A DNA stretch of 64,000 nucleotides from Pigmentiphaga kullae (GTDB lineage: Bacteria; Pseudomonadota; Gammaproteobacteria; Burkholderiales; Burkholderiaceae_B): positions 1,674,001-1,738,000 of the forward strand of contig NZ_SGXC01000002.1 in the NCBI RefSeq assembly GCF_004216695.1. Reading direction: 5' to 3'. The notes under the pieces are model-generated. The model had not been told where the DNA came from and did not search any database. It saw only the letters and a list, made by a program, of their open reading frames with translations. The translations under genes and the position numbers were made by a program. Numbering within the stretch: the stretch's first letter is position 1; every line of letters begins with the position of its first letter. Below, in pieces: positions 8,465 to 17,238 of this stretch.

Positions 8465-9378
8465 CAGAAATATCCTTCCTTCTTGCGGCGCTCCATCGAG
8501 GCTTCCGAGGTCTGGTCGTCCATGCGGGTGGCGCCGCGCTCGGTGATGTCCGTCACCGCCGTCTCGGCGATGATGGCCAGCGGATCCGCGGCCTCGGAGG
8601 CCACCGGGCAGGTGCACGAGATGTCGCCCACGGTGCGGAAGCGCACCGTCAGGTTCTCGATCGACTCGCCGTCCTGCGGCGGGGTGAGCGGCGTCACCGG
8701 CACCAGCAGGCCCTTGCGCCGGACCACGTCGCGCTGGTGCGCGTAGTAGATCGACGGCAGCGCGAGGTTCTCGCGCGCGATGTATTGCCACACGTCCAGC
8801 TCGGTCCAGTTCGAGATCGGGAACACGCGCATGTTCTCGCCGGCGTGGACCCGCGTGTTGTACAGATTCCAGACCTCGGGGCGCTGAGCCTTGGGGTTCC
8901 ATTGGCCGAACTCGTCGCGGAACGAAAAGATGCGCTCCTTGGCACGCGCCTTTTCCTCGTCCCGGCGGGCGCCGCCTATGCAGGCGTCGAAGCCGAATTC
9001 CTCGATCGCCTCCAGCAGCGTGACGGCCTGCGCGGCGTTGCGCGAATCGGTTTCCTTGCGCAGCACGACCGAACCGCGCGCGATGGAGTCTTCCACGCTG
9101 CGCACGATCAGTTGCTCGCCCAGTTCGGCGGCGCGGGCATCGCGGAAGGCGATGACCTCGTCGAAGTTGTGGCCGGTGTCGATGTGCATCAGCGGGAAGG
9201 GGAACTTTCCGGGCCGGAAGGCCTTCTCCGCCAGCCTGAGCAGCACGCAGGAATCCTTGCCGCCGGAGAACAGCAGCACGGGCCGGGCGCATTCGGCCGC
9301 GACTTCGCGCATGATGAAGATGGCTTCGGATTCCAGCCAGTCGAGATGGCTGCGCGTGGTGTTCAGGATAGCGGGCAT
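8464..9378 (-). CDS. cysD: sulfate adenylyltransferase subunit 2
   Basis: CysD catalyses ATP + sulfate to APS + PPi in complex with CysN. The 304-residue protein has the PP-loop SGGKDS (38-43) of the ATP pyrophosphatase superfamily, then HIDTGHNF and the family-typical KAQRPEVWNLYN and SNWTELDVWQYI. The C-terminus (MERRKKEGYF) is characteristic of CysD. Its stop overlaps the cysN start (TGATG), indicating coupled translation. Three bases separate it from cysH upstream. Confidence 0.97.
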   Translation of the reverse strand: MPAILNTTRSHLDWLESEAIFIMREVAAECARPVLLFSGGKDSCVLLRLAEKAFRPGKFPFPLMHIDTGHNFDEVIAFRDARAAELGEQLIVRSVEDSIARGSVVLRKETDSRNAAQAVTLLEAIEEFGFDACIGGARRDEEKARAKERIFSFRDEFGQWNPKAQRPEVWNLYNTRVHAGENMRVFPISNWTELDVWQYIARENLALPSIYYAHQRDVVRRKGLLVPVTPLTPPQDGESIENLTVRFRTVGDISCTCPVASEAADPLAIIAETAVTDITERGATRMDDQTSEASMERRKKEGYF

Positions 9379-9381
9379 GAT

Positions 9382-10128
9382 TCAGCCTGGTTGCTTGGTT
9401 GTGACGACGGAGACCGGGATGGCCGACAGGTTGCCGGCGTGCAGTCCGCACTCCTTGGAGTCGGACGATTCCCACCACCAGCGGCCCGCGCGCAGGTCCT
9501 CGCCGGGCCGGATGGCGCGGGTACAGGGTTCGCAGCCGATCGAGGGATAGCCCCGGTCGTGCAGCGGGTTGTAGAGAATGTCCAGCGCGCGGATGGCGGC
9601 CCAGACTTCTTCCTGGGTCCACAGCGCGAGCGGGTTGTACTTGTGCAGCCCGAACACGGGATCGGGCTCGTCCAGCGGCAGCTCGCCGCGGGTCACGGCC
9701 TGTTCGCGGCGCTGCCCGGTGATCCACGCGCTGCGGCCCGCCAGCACCCGCCGCAGCGGCGCGACCTTGCGGATCTCGCAACAGGCCTTGCGCAGGTCCA
9801 CGCTTTCGTAGAACGCGTTCGGGCCGTGGGCGGCAACGTATTCCTCGACGGCGGCAGGATCGGGCCGCACGACGCCGATGGCGCGGCCGTAGCGCCCGGC
9901 GATGCGATCGATCATCGCGACGGTCTCGGCGTTGAGCCGGCCGGTGTCCAGCGTGAAGATCTCGATGGGCAGCCCGCCATCCAGGATGGCGTGGGTCAGC
10001 ACCATGTCCTCGGCGGCCAGCGACGAGGCCAGCGCCACGTCGGCATGCGCGCGGGCGATGCCGCCCAGCCGGTCGAGCAGTTCGGACCAGCGTTGCGACG
10101 GGAAGGAAGAAGCGGTCACGGCGGCCAT
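9382..10128 (-). CDS. cysH: assimilatory adenylylsulfate (APS) reductase
   Basis: This enzyme reduces activated sulfate to sulfite using thioredoxin. The 248-residue protein carries the catalytic KECGLH motif (Cys227) and also CC at 116-117 and CxxC at 199/202. These four cysteines bind a 4Fe-4S cluster and mark the APS-using type rather than the PAPS reductase of enteric bacteria. That agrees with the absence of an APS kinase in the cluster: sulfate goes to APS, then directly to sulfite. It lies three bases behind cysA and three bases before cysD in one tight operon. Sulfite reductase is not in the window. Confidence 0.95.
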   Translation of the reverse strand: MAAVTASSFPSQRWSELLDRLGGIARAHADVALASSLAAEDMVLTHAILDGGLPIEIFTLDTGRLNAETVAMIDRIAGRYGRAIGVVRPDPAAVEEYVAAHGPNAFYESVDLRKACCEIRKVAPLRRVLAGRSAWITGQRREQAVTRGELPLDEPDPVFGLHKYNPLALWTQEEVWAAIRALDILYNPLHDRGYPSIGCEPCTRAIRPGEDLRAGRWWWESSDSKECGLHAGNLSAIPVSVVTTKQPG

Positions 10129-10131
10129 GGC

Positions 10132-11190
10132 TCAGGTAAGGAAGACTTGCGCGTTGCGCGGCTTGGCGACCAGCGCCTCGCCGCCCTTCAGGTCGAGCTG
10201 GCGGAAGACCTCGGCGGGCAGTTCCACCTCGACCGGCTGGTCCGAACCCTGGCGGGTGAGTTCCAGGTAGGCGCTGGGCCCCGACAGATAGGCCCGGTTG
10301 AACGTGGTGACCAGCCCGATGTCGCCGTCGCTGTAGCGCTGCACGTCGAATTCGTGCGGCCGGATGTAGGCCGTGGCCTTGGCGTGCTGGGCATCGGCCA
10401 GGTCGGGCGTGGAGATGGTCAGTCCGTCGGCATGCAGCACGCCGGCATGGGCCTGGCCGTGAAACTGGTTGACGTCGCCCAGGAAGCCGTAGACGAAGGG
10501 CGTGGCGGGCCGCTCCCAGACCTCGGTGGGCGTGCCCACCTGCTCGATGCGGCCGGAGTTCATCAGGACCACCCGGTCCGCCACTTCCAGCGCCTCTTCC
10601 TGGTCATGGGTGACGAACACGCTGGCCACATGCAGTTCGTCGTGCAGGCGCCGCAGCCAGCGGCGCAGTTCCTTGCGCACCTTGGCGTCCAGCGCGCCGA
10701 ACGGCTCGTCCAGCAGCAGCACCCGCGGCTCCACGGCCAGCGCACGCGCCAGCGCGATGCGCTGGCGCTGCCCGCCCGAGAGCTGCGAGGGATAGCGATC
10801 GGCCAGCCAGTCGAGCTGAACCAGGTTCAGCAGCTGGTGGACCTTGTCCTTGATCTGCGCCTCGGAGGGCCGCTGGCCGCGCGGCTTGACGCGCAGGCCG
10901 AAGGCCACGTTCTCGAACACGGTCATGTGGCGGAACAGCGCATAGTGCTGGAACACGAAGCCGACCTGGCGTTCGCGCACGTGCACGTCGGTGGCGTCCT
11001 CGCCCGAGAAATAGACGCTGCCTTCATCGGGCGTCTCGAGCCCGGCGATGATGCGCAGCAAGGTCGTCTTGCCGCAGCCCGACGGCCCCAGCAGCGCGAC
11101 CAGTTCGCCCGACTCGATGTGCAGGGACACATCCTTGAGGGCGTGGAAGTTTCCGAAACGCTTGGAGAGATGACGAACTTCGATACTCAT
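10132..11190 (-). CDS. cysA: sulfate/thiosulfate ABC transporter, ATP-binding protein
   Basis: CysA powers sulfate and thiosulfate import through CysT/CysW. The 352-residue protein shows Walker [11 protein letters not shown]-loop FVFQHYALF, signature [15 protein letters not shown], Walker [14 protein letters not shown] and the H-loop [12 protein letters not shown]-terminal TOBE-like regulatory domain follows (about 240-352, with YIRPHEFDV). It lies in the order sbp-cysT-cysW-cysA of the classical sulfate permease, followed directly by the reduction genes, so uptake and activation are transcribed together. Confidence 0.97.
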   Translation of the reverse strand: MSIEVRHLSKRFGNFHALKDVSLHIESGELVALLGPSGCGKTTLLRIIAGLETPDEGSVYFSGEDATDVHVRERQVGFVFQHYALFRHMTVFENVAFGLRVKPRGQRPSEAQIKDKVHQLLNLVQLDWLADRYPSQLSGGQRQRIALARALAVEPRVLLLDEPFGALDAKVRKELRRWLRRLHDELHVASVFVTHDQEEALEVADRVVLMNSGRIEQVGTPTEVWERPATPFVYGFLGDVNQFHGQAHAGVLHADGLTISTPDLADAQHAKATAYIRPHEFDVQRYSDGDIGLVTTFNRAYLSGPSAYLELTRQGSDQPVEVELPAEVFRQLDLKGGEALVAKPRNAQVFLT

Positions 11191-11212
11191 GTCTTTTACC
11201 TTCCCGGGACGG

Positions 11213-12112
11213 TCAGCCGGCCGCCTTCAGTTGCAGCGGCGCGGCGCCTGGAAATTCGGAGGGGAGCGCCTGGTCCTTGAGCTGCCGGCCGCTGCGCCAT
11301 TCGACCACGCTCTTGAGGACCAGCGTGACGAGGGCCAGCAGCGCGAGCACCGAGGCAACCGCGAACGAGGCTTGATATGCATATTCGTTGTAGAGGATTT
11401 CCACGTGCAACGGAATGGTGTTGGTCAGGCCGCGGACATGGCCCGATACCACCGATACCGCTCCGAATTCTCCCATGGCCCGGGCATTGCAGAGAATCAC
11501 GCCGTACAGGAGGCCCCATTTGATGTTGGGCAGCGTCACGCGGCGGAACATCTGCCAGCCCGAGGCGCCCAGGGTCAGCGCCGCCTGTTCTTCCTCGCTG
11601 CCCTGGGCCTGCATCAGCGGGATCAGTTCGCGGGCGATGAAGGGAAAGGTCACGAACAGCGTGGCCAGCACCACGCCCGGGACGGCATAGACCACCTTCA
11701 GGTCGTAGGCCTTGAGCAGCGGGCCCAGCCAGCCGTGCGCGCCGAACAGCAACACATAGATCAACCCCGCGACCACCGGCGAGACCGAGAACGGCAGGTC
11801 GATCAGCGTGACCAGCGCCTGCTTGCCGCGGAACTGGAACTTGGTGATGGCCCACGCCGCCGCCACGCCCAGCGCCAGGTTCAGCGGCACGGCGATGGCC
11901 GCGACCAGCAGCGTCAGCCGGATCGCGGCCAGCGCGTCGGGCTCGATCAGGGCCTCGGCATACAGTTCCCAGCCCTTCTTCAGCGCCTCGGAAAACACCA
12001 CGGCCAGCGGCAGCAGCAGGAACAGCGCGAGAAAACCCAGCGACACCGCGAGCAGCAGGCGCCGCACCCAGGCGGGCTCATCGAGGTGGACGGGCCGGTT
12101 GGCGGTACTCAT
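11213..12112 (-). CDS. cysW: sulfate ABC transporter permease CysW
   Basis: This 299-residue inner-membrane permease has about six hydrophobic helices, starting with [22 protein letters not shown]. The cytoplasmic EAA loop region reads [32 protein letters not shown] and contacts CysA. The ATG at 12112 overlaps the cysT stop (ATGA). The C-terminus is a hydrophilic tail ([10 protein letters not shown]...). With CysT it forms the heterodimeric channel for sulfate and thiosulfate. Confidence 0.96.
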   Translation of the reverse strand: MSTANRPVHLDEPAWVRRLLLAVSLGFLALFLLLPLAVVFSEALKKGWELYAEALIEPDALAAIRLTLLVAAIAVPLNLALGVAAAWAITKFQFRGKQALVTLIDLPFSVSPVVAGLIYVLLFGAHGWLGPLLKAYDLKVVYAVPGVVLATLFVTFPFIARELIPLMQAQGSEEEQAALTLGASGWQMFRRVTLPNIKWGLLYGVILCNARAMGEFGAVSVVSGHVRGLTNTIPLHVEILYNEYAYQASFAVASVLALLALVTLVLKSVVEWRSGRQLKDQALPSEFPGAAPLQLKAAG

Positions 12113-12999
12113 ACGTTCTTCCCCAGGCCGCGCCGCGCCTGCCACCACTGCAGCAGGTTGATGAACAGCAGCAGCACGAAGGACAGCAGCAGCATGACCA
12201 GCGCGATCGAGGCCGCGCCGGCGTAGTCGTACTGTTCGAGTTTGGTGATGATGAGCAGCGGCGTGATCTCGGACACCATGGGCATGTTGCCGGCGATGAA
12301 GACCACCGATCCGTACTCGCCGACGGCGCGCGCGAAAGCCAGCGCGAAGCCGGTCAGCAAGGCGGGCAGGATCGTGGGCAACAGGACCTTCAGGAAGGTC
12401 TGCAGCCGGCTGGCGCCCAGGCTGGCGGCGGCCTCTTCCAGCTCGCGCTCGGCGTCCTCCAGTACCGGCTGCACCGTCCGGACCACGAACGGCAGGCCGA
12501 TGAAGATCAGCGCCACCACCACGCCCAGCGGCGTGTACGCCACCTTGATGCCCAGCGGCTCGAGCCAGCGGCCCATCCATCCGTTCGAGGCGTACAGCGC
12601 GGTCAGGGCGATACCCGCCACCGCGGTCGGCAGCGCGAACGGCAGGTCTACCAGCGCATCGACGATCTTCTTGCCCGGGAACTCGTAGCGAACCAGCGTC
12701 CAGGCCACGGCCAGGCCGGCCACCAGGTTGACCAGCGCCGCCAGCAGCGCGGCGCCGAAGGTCAGCCGGTACGAGGCCAGAACGCGGGGCGCGGTCACCG
12801 CCGCCCAGAACGTCTGCCAGTCCAGGGTCGCGCTCTTGAAGAACAGCGTGGACAGCGGGATCAGGACGATCAGGCTCAGGTAGAACACGGTGAAGCCCAT
12901 GCTCAGCCCGAACCCGGGCAGCACGCCGAAACGCTGCGCCCGCCTGGGCCTGGCCGCGGGCGGGTGCAGGATGCCGAGGGTGGAGATGGAGGCCTTCAA
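12109..12999 (-). CDS. cysT: sulfate ABC transporter permease CysT (CysU)
   Basis: This 296-residue inner-membrane permease opens with the first helix [20 protein letters not shown]. The conserved [20 protein letters not shown] follows, with the EAA loop [32 protein letters not shown]. Four-base ATGA overlaps at both ends tie it to sbp upstream and cysW downstream. A short proline/arginine-rich N-terminus (about 20 residues) precedes the first membrane segment. Confidence 0.96.
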   Translation of the reverse strand: MKASISTLGILHPPAARPRRAQRFGVLPGFGLSMGFTVFYLSLIVLIPLSTLFFKSATLDWQTFWAAVTAPRVLASYRLTFGAALLAALVNLVAGLAVAWTLVRYEFPGKKIVDALVDLPFALPTAVAGIALTALYASNGWMGRWLEPLGIKVAYTPLGVVVALIFIGLPFVVRTVQPVLEDAERELEEAAASLGASRLQTFLKVLLPTILPALLTGFALAFARAVGEYGSVVFIAGNMPMVSEITPLLIITKLEQYDYAGAASIALVMLLLSFVLLLFINLLQWWQARRGLGKNV

Positions 13000-14030
13000 C
13001 GCTTGCCCGGCTGGTAGAGCTGGTCGAACGTGCCGCCATCCTCGAAGTGGGTCTTCTGGGCCTTTTGCCAGCCGCCGAAGACCTCATCGATGGTGATCAG
13101 GTTCACCTTGGGAAAGGCCGACGCGTACTTGGCGGCCACCTCGGGATTGCGGGGACGGTAATAGTTCCTGGCGATGATCTCCTGTGCGTCCTTGGTGTAC
13201 AGGTATTCCAGGTAGGCCTGCGCCGCCTGGCGCGTGCCCTTCTTGTCGACGTTCTTGTCGACCACCGCCACGGGCGGCTCGCACAGGATGGACAGCGAGG
13301 GCGCGACGATGTCGAACTTGTCCGGGCCCAGTTCCTTCAACGACAGCAGCGCCTCGTTCTCCCAGGCCAGCAGCACGTCGCCCTGGCCGCGCTCGACGAA
13401 GGTCGTGGTCGCGCCGCGGGCGCCGCTGTCCAGCACGGGCACGTGCTTGAACAGCTCGGCGATGAACTCGCGCGCCTTGGCCTCGCTGCCGCCGGGCTGC
13501 TTCAGGGCATAGGCCCAGGCCGCCAGGTAGTTCCAGCGCGCGCCGCCCGAGGTCTTGGGATTGGGCGTGATGACCGAGACTCCCGGCTTGATCAGGTCGC
13601 CCCAGTCCTTGATGCCCTTGGGATTGCCCTTGCGCACCAGGAACACGATGGTGGAGGTGTACGGCGAGCTGTTCTGCGGCAGCCGCTTCTGCCAGTCGGC
13701 GGGCAGCAGGTTGCCGCGTGCATGCAGGGCATCGATGTCGTAGGCCAGGGCCAGCGTGACCACGTCGGCTTCCAGGCCGTCGATGACCGAGCGCGCCTGG
13801 GCGCCGGAGCCGCCATGGGACTGGCGGATGGTCAGGTCGACACCGGCTTTTTTCTTGTATTCGGCCGCGAAGGCCTTGTCCAGATCCTTGTACAGTTCAC
13901 GCGTCGGATCATAGGAAACATTCAGCAGGGTCTGCTTCTGCTGTGCCGCAACAGGCGACACGGCGGCCGCCATGGCCAGCACGGCAACACCCAGGGTCCT
14001 TCCCAGCAATCCGGCCATCCGAGGCTCCAT
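12996..14030 (-). CDS. sbp: periplasmic sulfate-binding protein
   Basis: This 344-residue receptor of the sulfate permease has a signal peptide that ends near SPVAAQQ, and the mature protein begins [21 protein letters not shown]. Family signatures include [30 protein letters not shown] and [19 protein letters not shown]. Met1 at 14030 or Met5 at 14018 could be the start. It is first in the operon and divergent from a CysB-type regulator across 235 bp, the usual arrangement for sulfur-starvation control. Confidence 0.95.
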   Translation of the reverse strand: MEPRMAGLLGRTLGVAVLAMAAAVSPVAAQQKQTLLNVSYDPTRELYKDLDKAFAAEYKKKAGVDLTIRQSHGGSGAQARSVIDGLEADVVTLALAYDIDALHARGNLLPADWQKRLPQNSSPYTSTIVFLVRKGNPKGIKDWGDLIKPGVSVITPNPKTSGGARWNYLAAWAYALKQPGGSEAKAREFIAELFKHVPVLDSGARGATTTFVERGQGDVLLAWENEALLSLKELGPDKFDIVAPSLSILCEPPVAVVDKNVDKKGTRQAAQAYLEYLYTKDAQEIIARNYYRPRNPEVAAKYASAFPKVNLITIDEVFGGWQKAQKTHFEDGGTFDQLYQPGKR

Positions 14031-14265
14031 TCCGTCTTTTCGAGGAATGCATGGTCGGTCACAAGCCCCTTGCTTGGGAACGACATCTTGGATGGTTACT
14101 TATTCCACGGCGGCATAAACCCGGCGCGGCACAGACAAATACGCCGTTATGCCCGGATGCGCATTAGATCATTTTCAAATTTTCGTTCTGATTTTTTTGT
14201 TTGCGACGCAACATGATTGATCGCCGCCGGCCCGCTGTCGCGCCGGCCCAAGCAGGAGAATCATC
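14031..14265. promoter_or_regulatory. divergent promoter region between sbp operon and cysB-like gene
   Basis: This 235-bp gap separates the two divergent sulfur genes. It contains AT-rich patches (14095-14106 and 14161-14205) in otherwise GC-rich DNA. Transcription of the sulfate operon must start here, and CysB binding is expected from family knowledge, but I could not fix a CysB site or a convincing -35/-10 pair by eye. Confidence 0.5.
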
Positions 14266-15225
14266 TTGAACTTCCAGCAACTGCGCTCCGTCCGCGAAGC
14301 CTTGCGCCGCAATTTCAACCTGACCGAGGTCGCCAACACCCTGTACACCTCGCAGCCGGGCGTCAGCCGCCAGATACGCGAACTGGAGGACGAACTGGGC
14401 ACGACGATATTCGAACGCGCCGGCAAGCGCCTGACCGGACTGACCGAGCCGGGCAAGGAAATCGTCATCATCATCGAGCGCCTGCTGCTCGAACAGGAGA
14501 ACCTCAAGCGCGCGGCCCAGGAGTTCGGCGCCCGCGACCAGGGCCGGCTGACCATCGCCACGACCCACACCCAGGCCCGCTACGCACTTCCCGTGGTGGT
14601 GCAGGCGTTCCGGCGCAGCTTTCCCCAGGTCCACCTGAACCTGCAGCAGGGCTCGCCCCTGCACATCGCCGAATGGGTGGCCAGCGGCCAGGCCGACATC
14701 GGCATCGCCACCGAAGGGCTGCAGGCCGATGCCCGGCTCTCGACGTTCGCCGGCTACCGGTGGAACCACGTCATCGTCGCGCCGCCGGGGCATCCCATCC
14801 TGGCGCGCGAGCGGCCGACGGTCGAGGAACTGGCCCGGCACCCGCTGATCACCTACGACACCGGCCTGACGGGCCGTTCGCACATCGACGAGGCCTTCGC
14901 GCGCGCCGGCATCGTGCCGGACATCGTGCTGACGGCGATGGACGCCGACGTGATCAAAACCTACGTGGCGGCGGGCCTGGGCATAGGCATCATCGCCGCC
15001 ATGGCCTACGACAGCGAGGAAGACACCAAGCTGCGGTCGCTGGCGGCCGATCACCTGTTCGCGTCCAACATGACGCGCCTGGCGGTGCGCCGCGGCGCCT
15101 ACCTGCGCAATTTCGCGATTGCCTTCATCGAGATGTTCGCGCCGCACCTGGACCGCAACACGATCACCGCGCAGCAGGACGAGGACGCGGCCGCGGCGCG
15201 CCAGCCCGAGCCGGCGGGCGCCTGA
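14266..15225 (+). CDS. cysB: CysB-family LysR transcriptional regulator
   Basis: Activator of sulfate assimilation genes, responding in known CysB proteins to O-acetylserine or N-acetylserine and to sulfide or thiosulfate. The 319-residue product has the LysR helix-turn-helix (NLTEVANTLYTSQPGVSRQIRELEDELG, about 18-45). Its CysB-type effector domain contains TIATTHTQARYALP, HIAEWVASGQADIGIATEGL and FASNMTRLAVRRGAYLRNF. The start is TTG at 14266, with AGGAG about nine bases upstream; no in-frame ATG or GTG gives a complete HTH. It is divergent from sbp and converges on doxX, where TGATCA provides both stop codons. Confidence 0.93.
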   Translation: MNFQQLRSVREALRRNFNLTEVANTLYTSQPGVSRQIRELEDELGTTIFERAGKRLTGLTEPGKEIVIIIERLLLEQENLKRAAQEFGARDQGRLTIATTHTQARYALPVVVQAFRRSFPQVHLNLQQGSPLHIAEWVASGQADIGIATEGLQADARLSTFAGYRWNHVIVAPPGHPILARERPTVEELARHPLITYDTGLTGRSHIDEAFARAGIVPDIVLTAMDADVIKTYVAAGLGIGIIAAMAYDSEEDTKLRSLAADHLFASNMTRLAVRRGAYLRNFAIAFIEMFAPHLDRNTITAQQDEDAAAARQPEPAGA

Positions 15226-15633
15226 TCAGTTCAGGGTGCCGCCCTTGCCGCCGGCGCTGAAGCGGCCGGCGCCGATCAGCGCGATGACGAGGCCGCCGCA
15301 CAGGTACAGCCCCTGGAGCTCCAGCGTCCAGGCGCCGTTCTTGGCTACGGAGAAGATCTGGCTTGAATGGGCGAGCGCGATGGCCACGACCATGTTGATG
15401 GCGACCAGGAGGCCGCCGAGCCGGCTGTAGATGCCCACCAGCAGCAGGATGGGAGCGGCCACTTCGCCCACGTAGACGAAATAGGCCAGGAAGGTGGGCA
15501 GCCCGTGCGAGGCGACGAGCCCCTTCACGAAGCCGATGCCGCCGATGACCTTCGGAATGCCATGCATGAGCATGAGCACCCCTACGAACACGCGCAGCAG
15601 GAGTTTTCCGAGATCGTCGGCGGTCTGGAGCAT
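15226..15633 (-). CDS. DoxX-family membrane protein
   Basis: This 135-residue protein has four predicted membrane helices. The family opening LLLRVFVGVLMLMHGIPKV is followed by VYVGEVAAPILLLVGIYSRLGGLLVAINMVVAI and a last helix LYLCGGLVIALIGAGRFS. DoxX-like proteins are linked to quinone or thiol redox reactions in some bacteria, and no specific substrate can be assigned. It lies 78 bp downstream of the 1-Cys peroxiredoxin on the same strand. Confidence 0.85.
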   Translation of the reverse strand: MLQTADDLGKLLLRVFVGVLMLMHGIPKVIGGIGFVKGLVASHGLPTFLAYFVYVGEVAAPILLLVGIYSRLGGLLVAINMVVAIALAHSSQIFSVAKNGAWTLELQGLYLCGGLVIALIGAGRFSAGGKGGTLN

Positions 15634-15711
15634 GGAAGTCCTATCGGAGGGAAACGAAGGCCCGCATTACAGCACATGTGCGTGACACGGGCACTTCTTC
15701 CCTGCGCGGAC

Positions 15712-16356
15712 CTACTCCTTGTTGGGCTGGGGCGTGGTACGCAGGTAGGGCCGCACCACCTTGTAGCCCTTGGGAAACTTCTGCTTGAGCACCTCGGGGT
15801 CCTGCAGCGAGGGCACGATGATGACGTCTTCGCCGTCCTTCCAGTTCACCGGCGTCGCCACGCTGTAGTTGTCGGTCAGTTGCAGCGAATCGATCACGCG
15901 CAGGATCTCGTCGAAGTTGCGCCCCGTGCTGGCCGGGTAGGTGATGATGAGCCTGACCTTCTTGGCCGGATCGATCACGAAGACCGAGCGCACCGTGGCG
16001 GTGGCGCTGGCGTTCGGGTGGATCATGTCGTAGAGCGTGGAGACCTTGCGGTCGGCGTCGGCCAGGATGGGGAAGTCCACCCGGGTGTTCTGCGTGTCGT
16101 TGATGTCGCCGATCCACTGCTGGTGGGAATCGACCGGGTCGACCGACAGCGCCAGCACCTTCACGTTGCGCTTGGCGAATTCCTGCGCGAGCTTGGCGGT
16201 ATAGCCCAGTTCGGTCGTGCAGACCGGCGTGAAGTCCGCCGGGTGCGAGAACAGCACGCCCCAGCTGTCGCCGAGGTAGTCGTAGAAATGGATATGTCCC
16301 TTGGAGGAATCCTGTTCGAAATCGGGAGCGGTGTCGCCCAGACGCAATGCGGCCAT
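15712..16356 (-). CDS. 1-Cys peroxiredoxin (Prx6/LsfA type)
   Basis: This 214-residue thiol peroxidase reduces hydrogen peroxide and organic peroxides. The peroxidatic cysteine lies in HPADFTPVCTTELG, which together with the long C-terminal extension (WKDGEDVIIVPSL... and YLRTTPQPNKE) marks the Prx6 subgroup. LsfA, a close Pseudomonas homologue, is induced by sulfate starvation, which fits the location beside the sulfate operon. A 228-bp gap upstream holds its promoter. Confidence 0.92.
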   Translation of the reverse strand: MAALRLGDTAPDFEQDSSKGHIHFYDYLGDSWGVLFSHPADFTPVCTTELGYTAKLAQEFAKRNVKVLALSVDPVDSHQQWIGDINDTQNTRVDFPILADADRKVSTLYDMIHPNASATATVRSVFVIDPAKKVRLIITYPASTGRNFDEILRVIDSLQLTDNYSVATPVNWKDGEDVIIVPSLQDPEVLKQKFPKGYKVVRPYLRTTPQPNKE

Positions 16357-16584
16357 GTCGGTCTCCTACGTTTCCAAATGAAGCATTCTGGCGTTCCGCC
16401 GGGGAAGCGGGAACAAATGTTTGCACATATCCATATAGCTTTCCACCATAACGAGGAAGGTTGATACTTATTTTTTCACATAAGGGCGCGCCCGCGCGCC
16501 ACAGCTCCGCCATCCAAGCTGCGGTAATTAACAAACGCAAAATTCTTCGTTCCCAGTAATGAGCGGCGACGCCATCATGCGCTC

Positions 16585-17202
16585 ATGCGACTGCAACCCT
16601 TGATCGTCCCAGGTTGGAACAACTCCGGCCCCGGCCATTGGCAGAGCCTGTGGGAGGCCTGTCTGCCGCGCGCGGTGCGCGTGCAGCAGAGCGACTGGGC
16701 CTCGCCCGACCTGCATGCATGGACCGCGACCCTGGCCGCCGCCATCGAGGCGGCGCAGCGGCCGCCGCTGTTGATCGCCCACAGCCTGGGCTGCATCACC
16801 ATCTGCCACCTGCCGCTGCGCGTACGCGAGAAGGTGGCGGGCGCCCTGCTGGTGGCCCCCGCCGACGTCGAGCGTGCGAACGCCCCGGCACGGCTGCGCT
16901 CGTTCTGCCCCGTGCCGATGCAGACCCTGCCCTTCCAGAGCGTGGTGGTCGCCAGCACCAACGATCCGTATTGCTCGCTGGACCGTGCCCGCGAATTCGC
17001 CGAGGCCTGGGGCAGCCGCTTCGAGCAGCTCGACGACGCCGGCCACATCAACGCCGAGTCGGGCTACGGCGAATGGCCACAGGGCCTGAAACTGCTGGCG
17101 GCCCTGCGGCGCCGGTCGCACTGGCGCATTCCCGTCGCCCCCTGCCGCACGCCTCCGCTGCCGCCGTCGCAGGCGCCCGGCCACCACCGTCCCTCGCCCT
17201 GA
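16585..17202 (+). CDS. RBBP9/YdeN-family serine hydrolase
   Basis: This small alpha/beta hydrolase of 205 residues opens with the family sequence LIVPGWNNSGPGHWQSLWE. The nucleophile elbow is AHSLGC, and the acid STNDPYCS and histidine DAGHIN complete the triad. The C-terminal 35 residues are arginine/proline-rich (RRRSHWRIPVAPCRTPPLPP...), beyond the normal end of the family, and may be a tail created by read-through into spacer DNA. The substrate is unknown. It converges with the acyl-CoA dehydrogenase gene. Confidence 0.85.
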   Translation: MRLQPLIVPGWNNSGPGHWQSLWEACLPRAVRVQQSDWASPDLHAWTATLAAAIEAAQRPPLLIAHSLGCITICHLPLRVREKVAGALLVAPADVERANAPARLRSFCPVPMQTLPFQSVVVASTNDPYCSLDRAREFAEAWGSRFEQLDDAGHINAESGYGEWPQGLKLLAALRRRSHWRIPVAPCRTPPLPPSQAPGHHRPSP

Positions 17203-17238
17203 ACGGCGCCGGCCGGCAGGCCTTGGCATCTGTTCACG

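Noticed and set aside
8440-11280. A 946-codon plus-strand frame
   Set aside because: Antisense of cysD, cysH and cysA; no domain, and composition typical of a shadow.
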